Shown piece after piece: positions 36,139-45,217 of a stretch of 64,000 bases of DNA. Each line of letters starts with the position of its first letter. Position 1 is the first letter of the stretch. This DNA is from Mageeibacillus sp. UBA5734. GTDB lineage: Bacteria > Bacillota > Clostridia > Saccharofermentanales > UBA5734. Location of the stretch: assembly GCA_002419365.1 (NCBI GenBank), contig DIGA01000117.1:13419-77418 (forward strand), in the 5' to 3' direction. Below the pieces are notes generated by a model. It was not told the origin of the DNA, did not search any database, and was given only the letters and a program-made list of their open reading frames with translations. The position numbers were made by a program, and so were the translations under genes.

Positions 36139-36917
36139 TCCCGGATCAGGATCCGCTCGATGGCTTTGGCCCGGCCTGTAGCCGGATCGGCCGTGATCAC
36201 AACAGCTGAAAACTGGCCTTTGCCACCGGCTGCTTCGTAGGGGGCAGGCAAATGGTCCACCAGGCGGCGCAGTGACGATGCCGGGTCCATACCAATGACG
36301 CCTTCGACCGGGCCAGTCATTCCGATGTCGGTTATATAGGCAGTCCCCCGGTCCAGGATGCGTTCGTCTGCGGTCTGGACATGGGTATGTGTACCCAAAA
36401 CCGCCGTGACCCGTCCATTCAAATAATAGCCAAGTGCCATTTTCTCCGCCGTGGCTTCCGCATGGAAATCAACAACGGCCAATGGCACTTGAAGGTCCTG
36501 CCTGGTCTGCTGCAGCACCTGGTCCATGGTGGTAAAGGGGTCATGAAGGGGTTCCATGAAAACGCGCCCGAGCAGATTGGCAACGAGTACCTTGCCGGCC
36601 GGATGGTTGACCACTTTGAATCCTCGGCCCGGCCAGCTGGCAGGACCATTGGCCGGGCGGATGACCTGAGGCAACGTGTCGATCCGTTCAACCAGTTCGC
36701 GCCTGAACCAAGTGTGGTTTCCCAGGGTGATCAGGTCCACGCCCATGGCTGTGATCTCCTGGGCCAGGCGAGGCGTCAGGCCCAGGCCGGCGGCAGCATT
36801 TTCGCCATTTGCCAGGCACAAGTCGATGCCATGGCGTTTTTTCAGTTCAGGAAGTTTTTCTTTCAGCATCCGCCGGCCCGTGGAACCGACCAGATCACCG
36901 ATCATCATGATTTGCAA
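36135..36917 (-). CDS. ymdB: YmdB family metallophosphoesterase
   Basis: YmdB is a di-iron phosphodiesterase that influences biofilm and RNA-related phenotypes in Bacillus. Metal ligands are in MMIGDLVGSTGR, ANGENAAAG, TLGNHTWF, VDFHAEATAEK and GTHTHVQTAD. It has 260 residues. The start is TTG at 36915-36917, which matches the family's exact N-terminal length (three residues before the first GD motif), with GGAGG upstream; ATG codons follow at codons 4 and 5. It lies downstream of rny, the usual neighbour, but behind a terminator. Confidence 0.93.
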   Translation of the reverse strand: MQIMMIGDLVGSTGRRMLKEKLPELKKRHGIDLCLANGENAAAGLGLTPRLAQEITAMGVDLITLGNHTWFRRELVERIDTLPQVIRPANGPASWPGRGFKVVNHPAGKVLVANLLGRVFMEPLHDPFTTMDQVLQQTRQDLQVPLAVVDFHAEATAEKMALGYYLNGRVTAVLGTHTHVQTADERILDRGTAYITDIGMTGPVEGVIGMDPASSLRRLVDHLPAPYEAAGGKGQFSAVVITADPATGRAKAIERILIRE

Positions 36918-36943
36918 AACAACTGTCCTCCAGTCATCCGCTG

Positions 36944-36972
36944 ATTATAATGCAAATCTGTCTAAAAATCGA
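36944..36972 (-). promoter_or_regulatory. Candidate promoter for ymdB operon
   Basis: A perfect TATAAT on the minus strand (36944-36949) has a weak -35, TCGATT (36967-36972), 17 bases away. It lies between the rny terminator and ymdB, so the downstream operon has its own start. Confidence 0.45.
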
Positions 36973-37018
36973 GATTCGAGCACCCTGACGACTTGTTCCA
37001 AGGCATCTGTCTCAGGGA

Positions 37019-37064
37019 CCAGAAATAAAAAAGCGTCCCTTGCGGAACGCTCTTCTATTTCTGG
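37019..37064 (-). terminator. Terminator after rny
   Basis: On the minus strand AGCGTTCC-GCAA-GGGACGCT forms a stem with a GNRA-like loop followed by six T; flanking CCAGAAAT/ATTTCTGG extends the helix. Confidence 0.9.
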
Positions 37065-37092
37065 TTCGGTTGTTTTCAATTGTGATTCACTG

Positions 37093-38667
37093 TCATTTGG
37101 CGAATTCGGTGACTCGGGACTCACGGATGATGTGGACTTTGATTTGTCCCGGATAATCCAGTTCTTCTTCGATCTTTTTGCAGATCTCCCTGGCTTTGAG
37201 GATCATCTCATCGTCCTTGACATTTTCCGGGCTGACCAGGACACGAACTTCGCGGCCTGCCTGGATGGCAAAAGACTTTTCGACTCCGGCAAAGGAGTTG
37301 GCAATCTCTTCCAGCTTCTGGATCCGCTTGACATAATTCTCGAGATTTTCACGTCGGGCACCCGGACGGGCGGCCGAGATGGCATCAGCTGCAGCAACCA
37401 GCACCGAGATCATCGAGTCAGGTTCTACCTCACCATGATGCGACAGGATCGCATTGATGACTTCTGGCCCTTCTTTGTACTTGCGGGCTATTTCTGCCCC
37501 GAGCGTGATGTGTGAGCCTTCCATTTCGAAATCAGCCGCTTTGCCGATGTCATGGAGCAAACCGGCCCGCTTGGCCATCATGACATCCAGACCAAGCTCA
37601 GCTGCCATCATGCCCGCCATCCAGCAGACCTCGACGGCATGCTGGAGAACATTCTGGCCATAGCTGGTGCGATAGCGCAGACGGCCGAGCAATTTGATGA
37701 TTTCCGGATGGATTCCGATCATGCCCGTTTCAAAGACAGCTCGTTCACCTTCTGCCTTGATGGTGGCATCCACTTCTTTACGGGCTTTGTCGACCATCTC
37801 TTCAATCCTGGCTGGATGAATACGGCCGTCGACGATCAGTTTTTCCAGAGCGATCCTGGCAATTTCGCGCCGGATCGGGTCGAAACTGGACAAAATGACA
37901 GCTTCCGGCGTGTCATCAATGATCAGGTCGACACCTGTCATGGTTTCGATGGCCCGGATATTACGGCCTTCACGACCAATGATGCGGCCTTTCATTTCGT
38001 CACTGGGCAGAGCAACAACAGAAACGGTTGACTCTGACACATAATCAGCAGCATAGCGCTGGATTGACGTGACGATGATCTCCTTGGCCTTGCGGTCGGC
38101 TTCTTCCTTGGCGGCTTCTTCCATCTGCCTCAACATGACAGCCATGTCATGGCGGTAGGCATTACGGGCCTCATCAAGGACCAGATTGCGGGCATCATCA
38201 ACCGACAAGCCAGAAATGCGTTCGAGTTCGATGATCTTCTGACGCTCAATCTCGCGCGCTTTCTCTTCGAGGGCCAGGACATCACTGACACGGTTGTCGA
38301 GTGCTTCTTCCTTTTGCTCAAGCGTTTCAATTTTGCGGTCCAGTGCCTCTTCCTTCTGGTCAAGGCGGCTGCGCTCACGCTGGAGTTCGGCTTTCTTCTC
38401 CCGCACATCTTTTTCAAATTCGAGACGAGCTTTGTGGATTTCTTCCTTCGCTTGAAGGAGGAGCTCCCTTTTCCTGTTTTCACCGGCCTTCTGGGCTTCG
38501 CCGAGCAGTTTAGCGGCCTCGGTTTCTGCTTGTTCAGCAGCAGATTTCAAGGCAGTCGATTGCTTGGAAAATCCCAGGCGATAGTACGCTATTGTCACAA
38601 CGGCAGCCAGAATGGCGCCGGTGAACAAGCCGATGACTAAATTAATTAGCCAATTAATGGCAATCAC
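37093..38667 (-). CDS. rny: Ribonuclease Y
   Basis: RNase Y is the membrane-anchored endonuclease that initiates mRNA decay in many Bacillota. The 524-residue frame shows an N-terminal membrane helix (about 5-27), a long coiled coil (35-160), a KH domain ([17 protein letters not shown]) and an HD domain ([13 protein letters not shown]). The first possible start, GTG at 38665-38667, sits inside the ribosome site GGAGGTG; the ideally spaced codon is ATT at 38656-38658. The true start is therefore uncertain by three residues. It has its own promoter and terminator. Confidence 0.95.
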   Translation of the reverse strand: MIAINWLINLVIGLFTGAILAAVVTIAYYRLGFSKQSTALKSAAEQAETEAAKLLGEAQKAGENRKRELLLQAKEEIHKARLEFEKDVREKKAELQRERSRLDQKEEALDRKIETLEQKEEALDNRVSDVLALEEKAREIERQKIIELERISGLSVDDARNLVLDEARNAYRHDMAVMLRQMEEAAKEEADRKAKEIIVTSIQRYAADYVSESTVSVVALPSDEMKGRIIGREGRNIRAIETMTGVDLIIDDTPEAVILSSFDPIRREIARIALEKLIVDGRIHPARIEEMVDKARKEVDATIKAEGERAVFETGMIGIHPEIIKLLGRLRYRTSYGQNVLQHAVEVCWMAGMMAAELGLDVMMAKRAGLLHDIGKAADFEMEGSHITLGAEIARKYKEGPEVINAILSHHGEVEPDSMISVLVAAADAISAARPGARRENLENYVKRIQKLEEIANSFAGVEKSFAIQAGREVRVLVSPENVKDDEMILKAREICKKIEEELDYPGQIKVHIIRESRVTEFAK

Positions 38668-38731
38668 CTCCAGTATTTATTTTTCAAGTTTCAATTATGG
38701 TTGACGCAAATGCGAAATAAGCATCGAAATC

Positions 38732-38761
38732 ATTCTATTAAAAACGAACGAATGTTGTCAA
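38732..38761 (-). promoter_or_regulatory. Promoter for rny
   Basis: Perfect TTGACA (38756-38761) and TAGAAT (38732-38737) on the minus strand are 18 bases apart. Transcription would start about 55 bases before the ribosome site. Confidence 0.75.
38745..38758. promoter_or_regulatory. Weak LexA (SOS) box candidate in the rny promoter
   Basis: CGAACGAATGTTGT matches 12 of 14 positions of the Bacillus-type LexA consensus CGAACRNRYGTTCG. It overlaps the spacer and -35 of the rny promoter, a position suited to repression. One chance match is plausible in 64 kb. Confidence 0.3.
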
Positions 38762-38774
38762 TAAAAACAGCTCC

Positions 38775-39200
38775 TTATTCCGGGACGGTAAATTTTTCGT
38801 GAAGAATGCCATCGACCCTCACAACAGGACCTTTGCTGCAGCGATGCAGGCAGGAGCAAGTCCTGATTTTCATGGGTCTAGGGGCCAGACTGTGGGATGG
38901 ATGAGTTGCAAGATGCTCCAGTTGAGTGAGGATGTCCCTGGCGCCTTTGGCCAAGCACGCTTTGCCGAAGCAGATTTCATAGCGGACTGGCTTTGCAACG
39001 GTATCAGGCTGGCCTGACGACAGCTGGTCATGATCACCTTTTGCAAGTTGAAACTGGACCAGTCGCAGGGCCACTGGTGGTGTAACCTGGTGTGCACGGG
39101 CAATATCACGGATGGCGGCATAGGCTGCATGGTGCTCGCCCGTATCCAGTTCCAGTTCAGACAGTGCCTGCAGGACAGCCCTTTTCTTCTTCTCTTCCAT
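38775..39200 (-). CDS. Thioredoxin-like [2Fe-2S] ferredoxin (NuoE-like)
   Basis: The 141-residue protein has an N-terminal helical region like that of NuoE/HydA-associated subunits, then a thioredoxin-like [2Fe-2S] domain with CFGKAC (C-x4-C) and CLHRC (C-x3-C), and the terminal GPVVRVDG. An extra cysteine precedes the second pair (CSCLHRC). No complex I or hydrogenase genes are nearby, so it may be a stand-alone electron carrier. The ATG has AAGGAGCAGGGG upstream. It is divergent from the pseudouridine synthase gene. Confidence 0.8.
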   Translation of the reverse strand: MEEKKKRAVLQALSELELDTGEHHAAYAAIRDIARAHQVTPPVALRLVQFQLAKGDHDQLSSGQPDTVAKPVRYEICFGKACLAKGARDILTQLEHLATHPSHSLAPRPMKIRTCSCLHRCSKGPVVRVDGILHEKFTVPE

Positions 39201-39219
39201 CCCCTGCTCCTTTGCTTGC

Positions 39220-39247
39220 TTGTGATCCGGACCAGATCGACTATAAT
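39220..39247 (+). promoter_or_regulatory. Promoter for the RluA-family gene
   Basis: TTGTGA (39220-39225) and a perfect TATAAT (39242-39247) are 16 bases apart, about 30 bases before the TTG start. Confidence 0.65.
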
Positions 39248-39277
39248 GCTCTTATTTGAGTATAGGAGAAAACACGA

Positions 39278-40156
39278 TTGGAAATCGTCTACCTTGTTAC
39301 CGACGCCGATCATGGTCTGCGTGCCGTGGATGTCCTCGTCATGAGGACAGGCATGTCCCGCCTGATGAGCAAGCGGATCAGGCTGTATGGTGAATTGCTG
39401 AACAATGGCCGCCCCTGGCGCATGATTGATCCAGTTGAACGAGGTGATCAACTGGTTGCCCGGACTGCGGGTCATTCCGGACAACCCAGTTCACTCCGGC
39501 AACCGGCCGGAATCGATTTCATCTACCAGGATGACTGGCTGGTGATCCTGAACAAGCCTGCAGGTATTGTGGTCCATCCCACCTACCGGCATGAAACCGG
39601 AACCTTGACCGATCTTTTATCTGAACAGCCTCTGCATCCCGTGTCACGGCTTGACCGGGACACATCCGGCCTGGTGATGATTGCCAGAAATGGCCACGCC
39701 CATTATGTGGTCATGCAGCAGCCGATGAAAAAGACCTACCTGGCCCTGGTCCATGGCCGGATGCCTGAACGCCAGGGCTTGATTGACGCCCCCATCAGCA
39801 GGGATCCGGACAGCATCATCAAAAGACGTGTCGACCCGTCCGGGGCAGTTGCCCGGACGCTCTACCGGGAAGTGCACTATTTTCCGGCTGCAGCAGTTTC
39901 GACCGTGGAATTTGAACTTCTGACCGGACGGACGCACCAGATCCGGGTTCACAGCCAGTTCGCAGGCAATCCTCTGGTCGGTGAGACGCTGTACGGCCAT
40001 TCAGGAGAAGATCAGACTGACCTCGATCGTCAGCTTGGTCGCCAGGCCCTGCATGCCAGAAGCCTTGGTTTCATCCATCCTCAGACGAAAGAGCCGGTCC
40101 TGGTCCATGCACCCTTGCCATCTGACCTGCGCCAGATTCTGCACCAGCTGTCTTGA
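39278..40156 (+). CDS. RluA-family RNA pseudouridine synthase
   Basis: The catalytic motif is SRLDRDTSGLVMIARN, with ILNKPAGIVVHPT upstream and TGRTHQIRVHSQFAGNPLVG downstream. The N-terminal 75 residues are short and lack a clear S4 domain, although RLMSKRIRLYGELLNNG resembles a remnant. Start is TTG at 39278-39280 with AGGAGA eight bases upstream and a promoter of its own. Its 3' end overlaps recN on the opposite strand by 86 bases. Target site unknown. Confidence 0.9.
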   Translation: MEIVYLVTDADHGLRAVDVLVMRTGMSRLMSKRIRLYGELLNNGRPWRMIDPVERGDQLVARTAGHSGQPSSLRQPAGIDFIYQDDWLVILNKPAGIVVHPTYRHETGTLTDLLSEQPLHPVSRLDRDTSGLVMIARNGHAHYVVMQQPMKKTYLALVHGRMPERQGLIDAPISRDPDSIIKRRVDPSGAVARTLYREVHYFPAAAVSTVEFELLTGRTHQIRVHSQFAGNPLVGETLYGHSGEDQTDLDRQLGRQALHARSLGFIHPQTKEPVLVHAPLPSDLRQILHQLS

Positions 40157-41846
40157 AAACCCGGGCTGCATCCAGCAAATGGTCGGCCAGCTGACGAGCC
40201 TTGTCATCCCCACTGCCACCGGAAAGCAACCGCATCAGTTCCGTGCTCCGCTCTTCTTCTGACAGGGTGCTGAGTGTCGTCACCGTCTGGTCTTCCCCGA
40301 ATGTTTTCTGGATCAGAACATGCTGGTCAGCCATGGCAGCAATCTGGGCCATGTGTGTGATGCAAAAGACCTGGTGATGACGGGAAATCTGGTGTAGCTT
40401 TTCTGCGACGCGGGAAGCTGTCACGCCACTGATCCCTGTGTCGATTTCATCAAAAATCAGGACGGGCGTTTCATCGGCCTGGGCCAGGATGGTCTTGATC
40501 GCCAAAAGCACCCGGGATGCTTCCCCACCGGAGGCAATCCGGGCCAAAGGTTTCAAGGGCTCACCCGGATTGGCAGAAATCAAAAACGAAACCTTGTCCA
40601 ACCCGTGACGGGGGATTGGGCCTTCCTGATACTCAACAGGGTCCACCTGCACCGCAAACTGGACCCCCTTCATGCCCAGGTCCTGCAACTGGCTGGCTAT
40701 CTGTTCCTCCATCAACCGGGCAAAACGCGAACGGATGTCATGGATTTTACCAGCTCTGGCTTTCAAGATTTCGATGCCCTTATCCCTTTGCTGGGTGAGC
40801 CGGGCAAACAACGTTTCGCTGTCAGACAATCGTTCATGACGATTCCTGGCCTTTTCCAGGAACTCCAGGACCCGTTCCAAGTTGCCACCGTATTTCTTTT
40901 TCAACCGGTACAACAGGTCCAGCCGATCGTCAATCTGCTGGAGTTCGCCTGGATCGCCTTCATCCTCGAGCACCAGGTCCTGTAGCTGCTCAATCGCCAG
41001 CTGCATGGCTTCCTGAGCTTCCAGCAGCGTATCCTTGACCGCAGCAGCCTGCTTGCTGGATCTGGTGGCCGGCTCAAGAACTTGCTGGATGCGCGTCAGC
41101 CGGCTGGACAGGGACTGATCCTCCAGGCCACTGAGCTCCATCAGAGCCTGCGATGCCGACTGCAGGATCTTTTCCCGGTTGGCCAGCAATTTGTGCCGTT
41201 CTGCCAAAAGGGCTTCCTCACCCGGCTGTATCTGGGCCGATTCGATTTCCTGGATCTGGTAAGCCAGCAGATCCAGTTCACGGGCGCGCTGGGCTGGATC
41301 TTGGCCTAGGTCCTGCATCTGGTCCTTGATTTCCTGGATTTTGCTGGCTGCAGCCTGATAGAGGCCCATAGGCCCGGCCAATTCCTGGCCGGCAAAACGG
41401 TCCAGGAGACGTCGGTGATTCTGGGTGTCGAAAATTCCTTGCTGGTCGTTTTGCCCATGGATATCGATCAGACACGCAAACAACGTACGCAAGCTGCTGA
41501 TGGGCACGAGCCGGCCATTGACCCGGCAGGTCGATTTTCCAGCTGTGCTGATCTCCCGCGACAGGATCAGTTCGGGATCTTCTTCTGCCGCCAGGCCAAG
41601 CTGATCTTTGAGGTCTTCTGGCAGCCGATCCCAGACATCTTCGAAAACAGCCTCGACACGCAGCCGGGATGCCGTGCGGCGCACGTAATCCCGGCCGATG
41701 CGCTCACCGGACAGCGCGCTGATTGCATCGATCAGGATCGATTTGCCTGCGCCAGTTTCACCAGAAATGACAAACAGCCCTGAACCTGGTGTAAGAACAG
41801 CCTGGTCAATCAGAGCAAAATCGCGAATTTCAACACGATGGAGCAT
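40071..41846 (-). CDS. recN: DNA repair protein RecN
   Basis: RecN is an SMC-like ATPase that acts at double-strand breaks. Walker A GETGAGKS is at residues 30-37, a central coiled coil spans about 160-370, the signature is IASGGEASRVLLA and Walker B is LIFDEIDTGISG. At 591 residues it is slightly long: the last roughly 29 residues lie entirely in the region overlapping the convergent pseudouridine synthase gene and look unlike RecN. It lies 11 bases downstream of argR, as in most Bacillota. Confidence 0.95.
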   Translation of the reverse strand: MLHRVEIRDFALIDQAVLTPGSGLFVISGETGAGKSILIDAISALSGERIGRDYVRRTASRLRVEAVFEDVWDRLPEDLKDQLGLAAEEDPELILSREISTAGKSTCRVNGRLVPISSLRTLFACLIDIHGQNDQQGIFDTQNHRRLLDRFAGQELAGPMGLYQAAASKIQEIKDQMQDLGQDPAQRARELDLLAYQIQEIESAQIQPGEEALLAERHKLLANREKILQSASQALMELSGLEDQSLSSRLTRIQQVLEPATRSSKQAAAVKDTLLEAQEAMQLAIEQLQDLVLEDEGDPGELQQIDDRLDLLYRLKKKYGGNLERVLEFLEKARNRHERLSDSETLFARLTQQRDKGIEILKARAGKIHDIRSRFARLMEEQIASQLQDLGMKGVQFAVQVDPVEYQEGPIPRHGLDKVSFLISANPGEPLKPLARIASGGEASRVLLAIKTILAQADETPVLIFDEIDTGISGVTASRVAEKLHQISRHHQVFCITHMAQIAAMADQHVLIQKTFGEDQTVTTLSTLSEEERSTELMRLLSGGSGDDKARQLADHLLDAARVFKTAGAESGAGQMARVHGPGPALSSEDG

Positions 41847-41857
41847 GGCACTGTCTC

Positions 41858-42349
41858 CTAGCCTTCAGACGGCTGGGTGGTTCCGAAACCAGGTGCGATC
41901 AGCCGGGATAGGACCTCTGCCATCTGCTGGGCCTGTTCGGATGACCGGGTTGCGATAAAAACAGTATCATCACCAGCCAGAGTTCCGACCAGGTCAGACA
42001 GTCGCATGGAATCCAGTGCTGAAGCACAGGCCTGGGCCATGCCGGGCATGGTCTTGATCACAATCAGGTTCATCGCCAGATCCACCGAAAGGACTGATTC
42101 TGCATAGATTTTCATCAAGCGCCCGGAGATCGATTCGCCTGTGCGCTGCATGGAGACGTACTTCTGGGTCCCGGTCCCGGTCATGACCTTGACGATCCCC
42201 AGCTCTTTGATGTCGCGCGATACGGTAGCCTGGGTGACATCCATGCCGCTCGAGCGCATGGCCAGGACCAGCTCATCCTGCGTAGAGAGATCCTTGTCCC
42301 GGATCAGCTGCAAGAGCCGGGCCTGTCGTTCAATTTTATCTGTCCTCAT
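41858..42349 (-). CDS. argR: Arginine repressor ArgR/AhrC
   Basis: ArgR is a hexameric arginine-responsive regulator. The N-terminal winged helix has STQDELVLAMRSSG and VTQATVSRDIKELGIVKV; the C-terminal arginine-binding domain has VGTLAGDDTVFIATR with the Asp-Asp pair. It has 163 residues. It overlaps nadK by four bases. No arginine biosynthesis genes are in the window, so its targets lie elsewhere. Confidence 0.95.
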   Translation of the reverse strand: MRTDKIERQARLLQLIRDKDLSTQDELVLAMRSSGMDVTQATVSRDIKELGIVKVMTGTGTQKYVSMQRTGESISGRLMKIYAESVLSVDLAMNLIVIKTMPGMAQACASALDSMRLSDLVGTLAGDDTVFIATRSSEQAQQMAEVLSRLIAPGFGTTQPSEG

Positions 42350-43206
42350 CGAGTCTTTCCCCGCAAGTGGATTTTGCCCGGCAAATCAGCAAAGAAGTGG
42401 TCCGGGCTGAGACGGATCAATTGCAGCGTCCGGTCTGCCTTGCGCACCACGACGCGATCGCCGCTGTTGAGGCAGATCTCCCTGCGGCCATCAATTGCCA
42501 GCAAAGCCTGGTAAGGATAGTCCACAATTTCGATCACAACTTCACTGGTAGATGACGTCAAATAACTCCGGTTGTGCAGCGTGTGCGGGCAGACTGGCGT
42601 GATCAGCAGCAACTCCAGCCGTGGATGGACAATCGGTCCGCCCGCTGACAGGGAGTAGGCTGTCGAACCAGTTGGCGTTGACAAGATCATGCCGTCACCG
42701 GGGATGCGTTCCAGAAAGACACCATCGATGGTCAGATCCAGTGTCAGGATGCGCGATTTGCCACCTCGAGAAATCACCGCATCATTCATGGACAGTCCAG
42801 ATTCAACCAGTTGTCCCTTGGCATCGTGGACGCTGACTGACAACATCATCCTGCGATCGATGTAATAATCACCAGATATCAGACGCTCGACCGCTTCTTC
42901 GAGATTTTCCGGCCGGATTTCCTGCAGGAATCCAACACTGCCGAGATTGACCCCAATGATGGGAATGTCCTGGCAGCCAGGCAGATGGACTGCGCTGAGA
43001 AAGGTGCCATCTCCACCCAGAACCATGATCAGGTCGCTGGTTTCATAGCTGGCAATATCTACGCCATCAATATCGGAAAATTTCTGTCCCAGGCATTGCT
43101 CGTCCACAACAGGTATCCCACCCTGGCGGACAATCAGCCTGGTCAGTTCGCGCGAGAGCAGGCAGTCTTTGTCTTTGTCTTGATTGGTATAGATCCCGAT
43201 GCGCAT
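42346..43206 (-). CDS. nadK: NAD kinase
   Basis: NadK phosphorylates NAD to NADP. The family motif GGDGTFLSAVH, the NDAVISRGG motif and DGMILSTPTGSTAYSLSAGGPIV are all present. Length is 286 residues from the ATG at 43204-43206, with AGGGAGG upstream; an upstream open frame has no support. The 129-base gap to dxs holds no gene; tlyA, often found here in relatives, is missing. Confidence 0.95.
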   Translation of the reverse strand: MRIGIYTNQDKDKDCLLSRELTRLIVRQGGIPVVDEQCLGQKFSDIDGVDIASYETSDLIMVLGGDGTFLSAVHLPGCQDIPIIGVNLGSVGFLQEIRPENLEEAVERLISGDYYIDRRMMLSVSVHDAKGQLVESGLSMNDAVISRGGKSRILTLDLTIDGVFLERIPGDGMILSTPTGSTAYSLSAGGPIVHPRLELLLITPVCPHTLHNRSYLTSSTSEVVIEIVDYPYQALLAIDGRREICLNSGDRVVVRKADRTLQLIRLSPDHFFADLPGKIHLRGKTR

Positions 43207-43335
43207 GATGCCTCCCTTTGCAAGTCCATCGTGTGTCTTTGTTTCATCATAGCGCAAGTACGAAAAAAGGTCACCGCAAATCGTGCGTCAAAAAGCGACA
43301 GCATGCGACAAAAACCACGCTTGGATAGCCTGGAA

Positions 43336-45216
43336 TCACACCCGGACGGAACGGCTGACGAGCATTTTTGCCTGTATGGCCAGGCTCATGGCATCGAGGC
43401 CCTGGTCGGAGAGCAACTGGCTGCGCCGTCCCTGGTGCAAGGGCTCGTCACGAATCGCAGACAGGTGGAACTGGCAGTCCGGGATAGCCTGGATGACTTC
43501 GGGCAGGATCATCTGGCCGAGCGAACCTGCACAGACCGTTTCTTCGGCGACGAGGAGGGTGTGCGTTTTTTGCAGCGATACAATCAGATTCCCGTAATCA
43601 AACGGCTTGGCCCGCTGGATCGAAAGAACATCACATTCGATGCCATCCTGTGCAAGCAGTCTGGCTGCTTCCAGTGCCTCTGGAAGCAAGGTGCCGACAA
43701 CTGCCAGGGTGCAGTCGCTTCCTCTGCGGACCGTCTGGATGTTGAAATCCGTGGGATCAAAGGTAGCCATGACTGTAACGGCAGCCCCTCTTGGATACCG
43801 GACCGCTGTCGGATGGTTGTTTGTCAAAGCCCGGTCCAAGGCCCGCTCCAAGGCGCGGCCATCTGCCGGGCAGAGAATCTCGATCGCCGGCAAGGTCAAG
43901 AGCAGATTCAGGTCGTAGATCCCCTGGTGGGTCTCGCCATCTTCACCTACAATGCCAGCCCTGTCAATCGCCAGGACAACTGGAAGATTCTGCAGGCAGA
44001 TATCATGCAACAATTGATCATATGCCCGTTGCAGGAAGGTCGAATACAGGGCCAGGACAGGCCTCGCGCCACCGGCTGCCAGACCAGCTGCCAGGGTGGC
44101 GGCATGTTGTTCTGCAATACCAACATCATAAAAGCGATGTGGCAGGGTCTCGGCAAAAGACTTCAGTCCTGTGCCGCTGGCCATGGCAGCTGAAATGGCA
44201 CAGATTTTCGGATTTTCCCTGGCCCTGGCCAGCAACGCCTGGCCAAAGATGTCGGAATAGGTCAGGCAGTCTGGCTGGCCGACCGGACAGACGCCCAGTT
44301 CAACTTCAAAAGGTGCCACGCCATGATAGATGTCAGGGGCACTTTCTGCAAACGTGTAGCCGCGACCCTTCTGGGTGATCACATGAAGCACGACTGGACC
44401 ATCCACCTCGTCGATATTGGCGAGATGGCGCTGCAAAGCCTTAAGATCGTGGCCGTCAATCGGTCCGTAATAGCGAAAGCCCAGTTGTTCAAAAAAGACG
44501 CCGGACCGTCTCAGGACCAGGCGGTCCATTTTCTTGACCTGCTGCAGGAACTGCAGCAGTCTGGGACCGACCAGTGGAATCTTGCTGATGAGTGTTTCCA
44601 ATGCGGTTTTCAGATGAATGTAGCGCCGTGAAATCCTCAGGTTCTCCAGATGGCGGGCCAGGCCACCGACGTTTTTGCCGATCGACATCTGGTTGTCATT
44701 GATGATCACGACCAGGCGCGCTCCAGACATGCCAGCATCGTTGAGCGCTTCAAAAGCCATGCCACCCGTCAGGGCGCCATCCCCGATCAGGGCAATCACC
44801 CGCCCAGGTTCGTGATTGTTGGCCATGGCTCTGACCATGCCGAGTGCAGCTGAAATGGACGTGCTGCTATGGCCTGTGTCAAAAAAATCATAGGGACTTT
44901 CCGAGCGTTTGGGGAAACCTGACAGACCTGACTTCTGGCGCAGGGTATCAAACTGGTTCGCACGTCCAGTCAGGATTTTCCAGGCGTAGCTTTGGTGTCC
45001 GACATCAAACACGATCCGGTCCTTGCGGAAATCGTAAACGGCAAGCAAGGCGATCGTCAGTTCGATGACACCCAGATTCGATGCCAGATGGCCGCCAGTC
45101 GTTGAAACCTGGCTGATGATCATCTCACGCAATTCACTGGCCAGCTCTCTTTGTTCAGCCAGGGAAAGCTGCTGGATTGCTTCAGGTGAATACAGGTTTT
45201 TTAGAATCTGTCCCAT
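43336..45216 (-). CDS. dxs: 1-deoxy-D-xylulose-5-phosphate synthase
   Basis: Dxs makes DXP from pyruvate and glyceraldehyde 3-phosphate with thiamine diphosphate, the entry step of the MEP isoprenoid pathway. The N-terminal GGHLASNLGVIELTIAL, FDVGHQSYAWKILTGR, GDGALTGGMAFEALNDAG with IINDNQMSI (ThDP motif) and the C-terminal transketolase domain are present. It has 626 residues from the ATG at 45214-45216, two bases from ispA. It may feed the carotenoid genes at the window's right end. Confidence 0.95.
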   Translation of the reverse strand: MGQILKNLYSPEAIQQLSLAEQRELASELREMIISQVSTTGGHLASNLGVIELTIALLAVYDFRKDRIVFDVGHQSYAWKILTGRANQFDTLRQKSGLSGFPKRSESPYDFFDTGHSSTSISAALGMVRAMANNHEPGRVIALIGDGALTGGMAFEALNDAGMSGARLVVIINDNQMSIGKNVGGLARHLENLRISRRYIHLKTALETLISKIPLVGPRLLQFLQQVKKMDRLVLRRSGVFFEQLGFRYYGPIDGHDLKALQRHLANIDEVDGPVVLHVITQKGRGYTFAESAPDIYHGVAPFEVELGVCPVGQPDCLTYSDIFGQALLARARENPKICAISAAMASGTGLKSFAETLPHRFYDVGIAEQHAATLAAGLAAGGARPVLALYSTFLQRAYDQLLHDICLQNLPVVLAIDRAGIVGEDGETHQGIYDLNLLLTLPAIEILCPADGRALERALDRALTNNHPTAVRYPRGAAVTVMATFDPTDFNIQTVRRGSDCTLAVVGTLLPEALEAARLLAQDGIECDVLSIQRAKPFDYGNLIVSLQKTHTLLVAEETVCAGSLGQMILPEVIQAIPDCQFHLSAIRDEPLHQGRRSQLLSDQGLDAMSLAIQAKMLVSRSVRV

Positions 45217-45217
45217 G

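Noticed and set aside
43207..43335. Hidden tlyA remnant between dxs and nadK
   Set aside because: The 129 bases show no open frame or S4/methyltransferase-like residues; the gene is simply not here.
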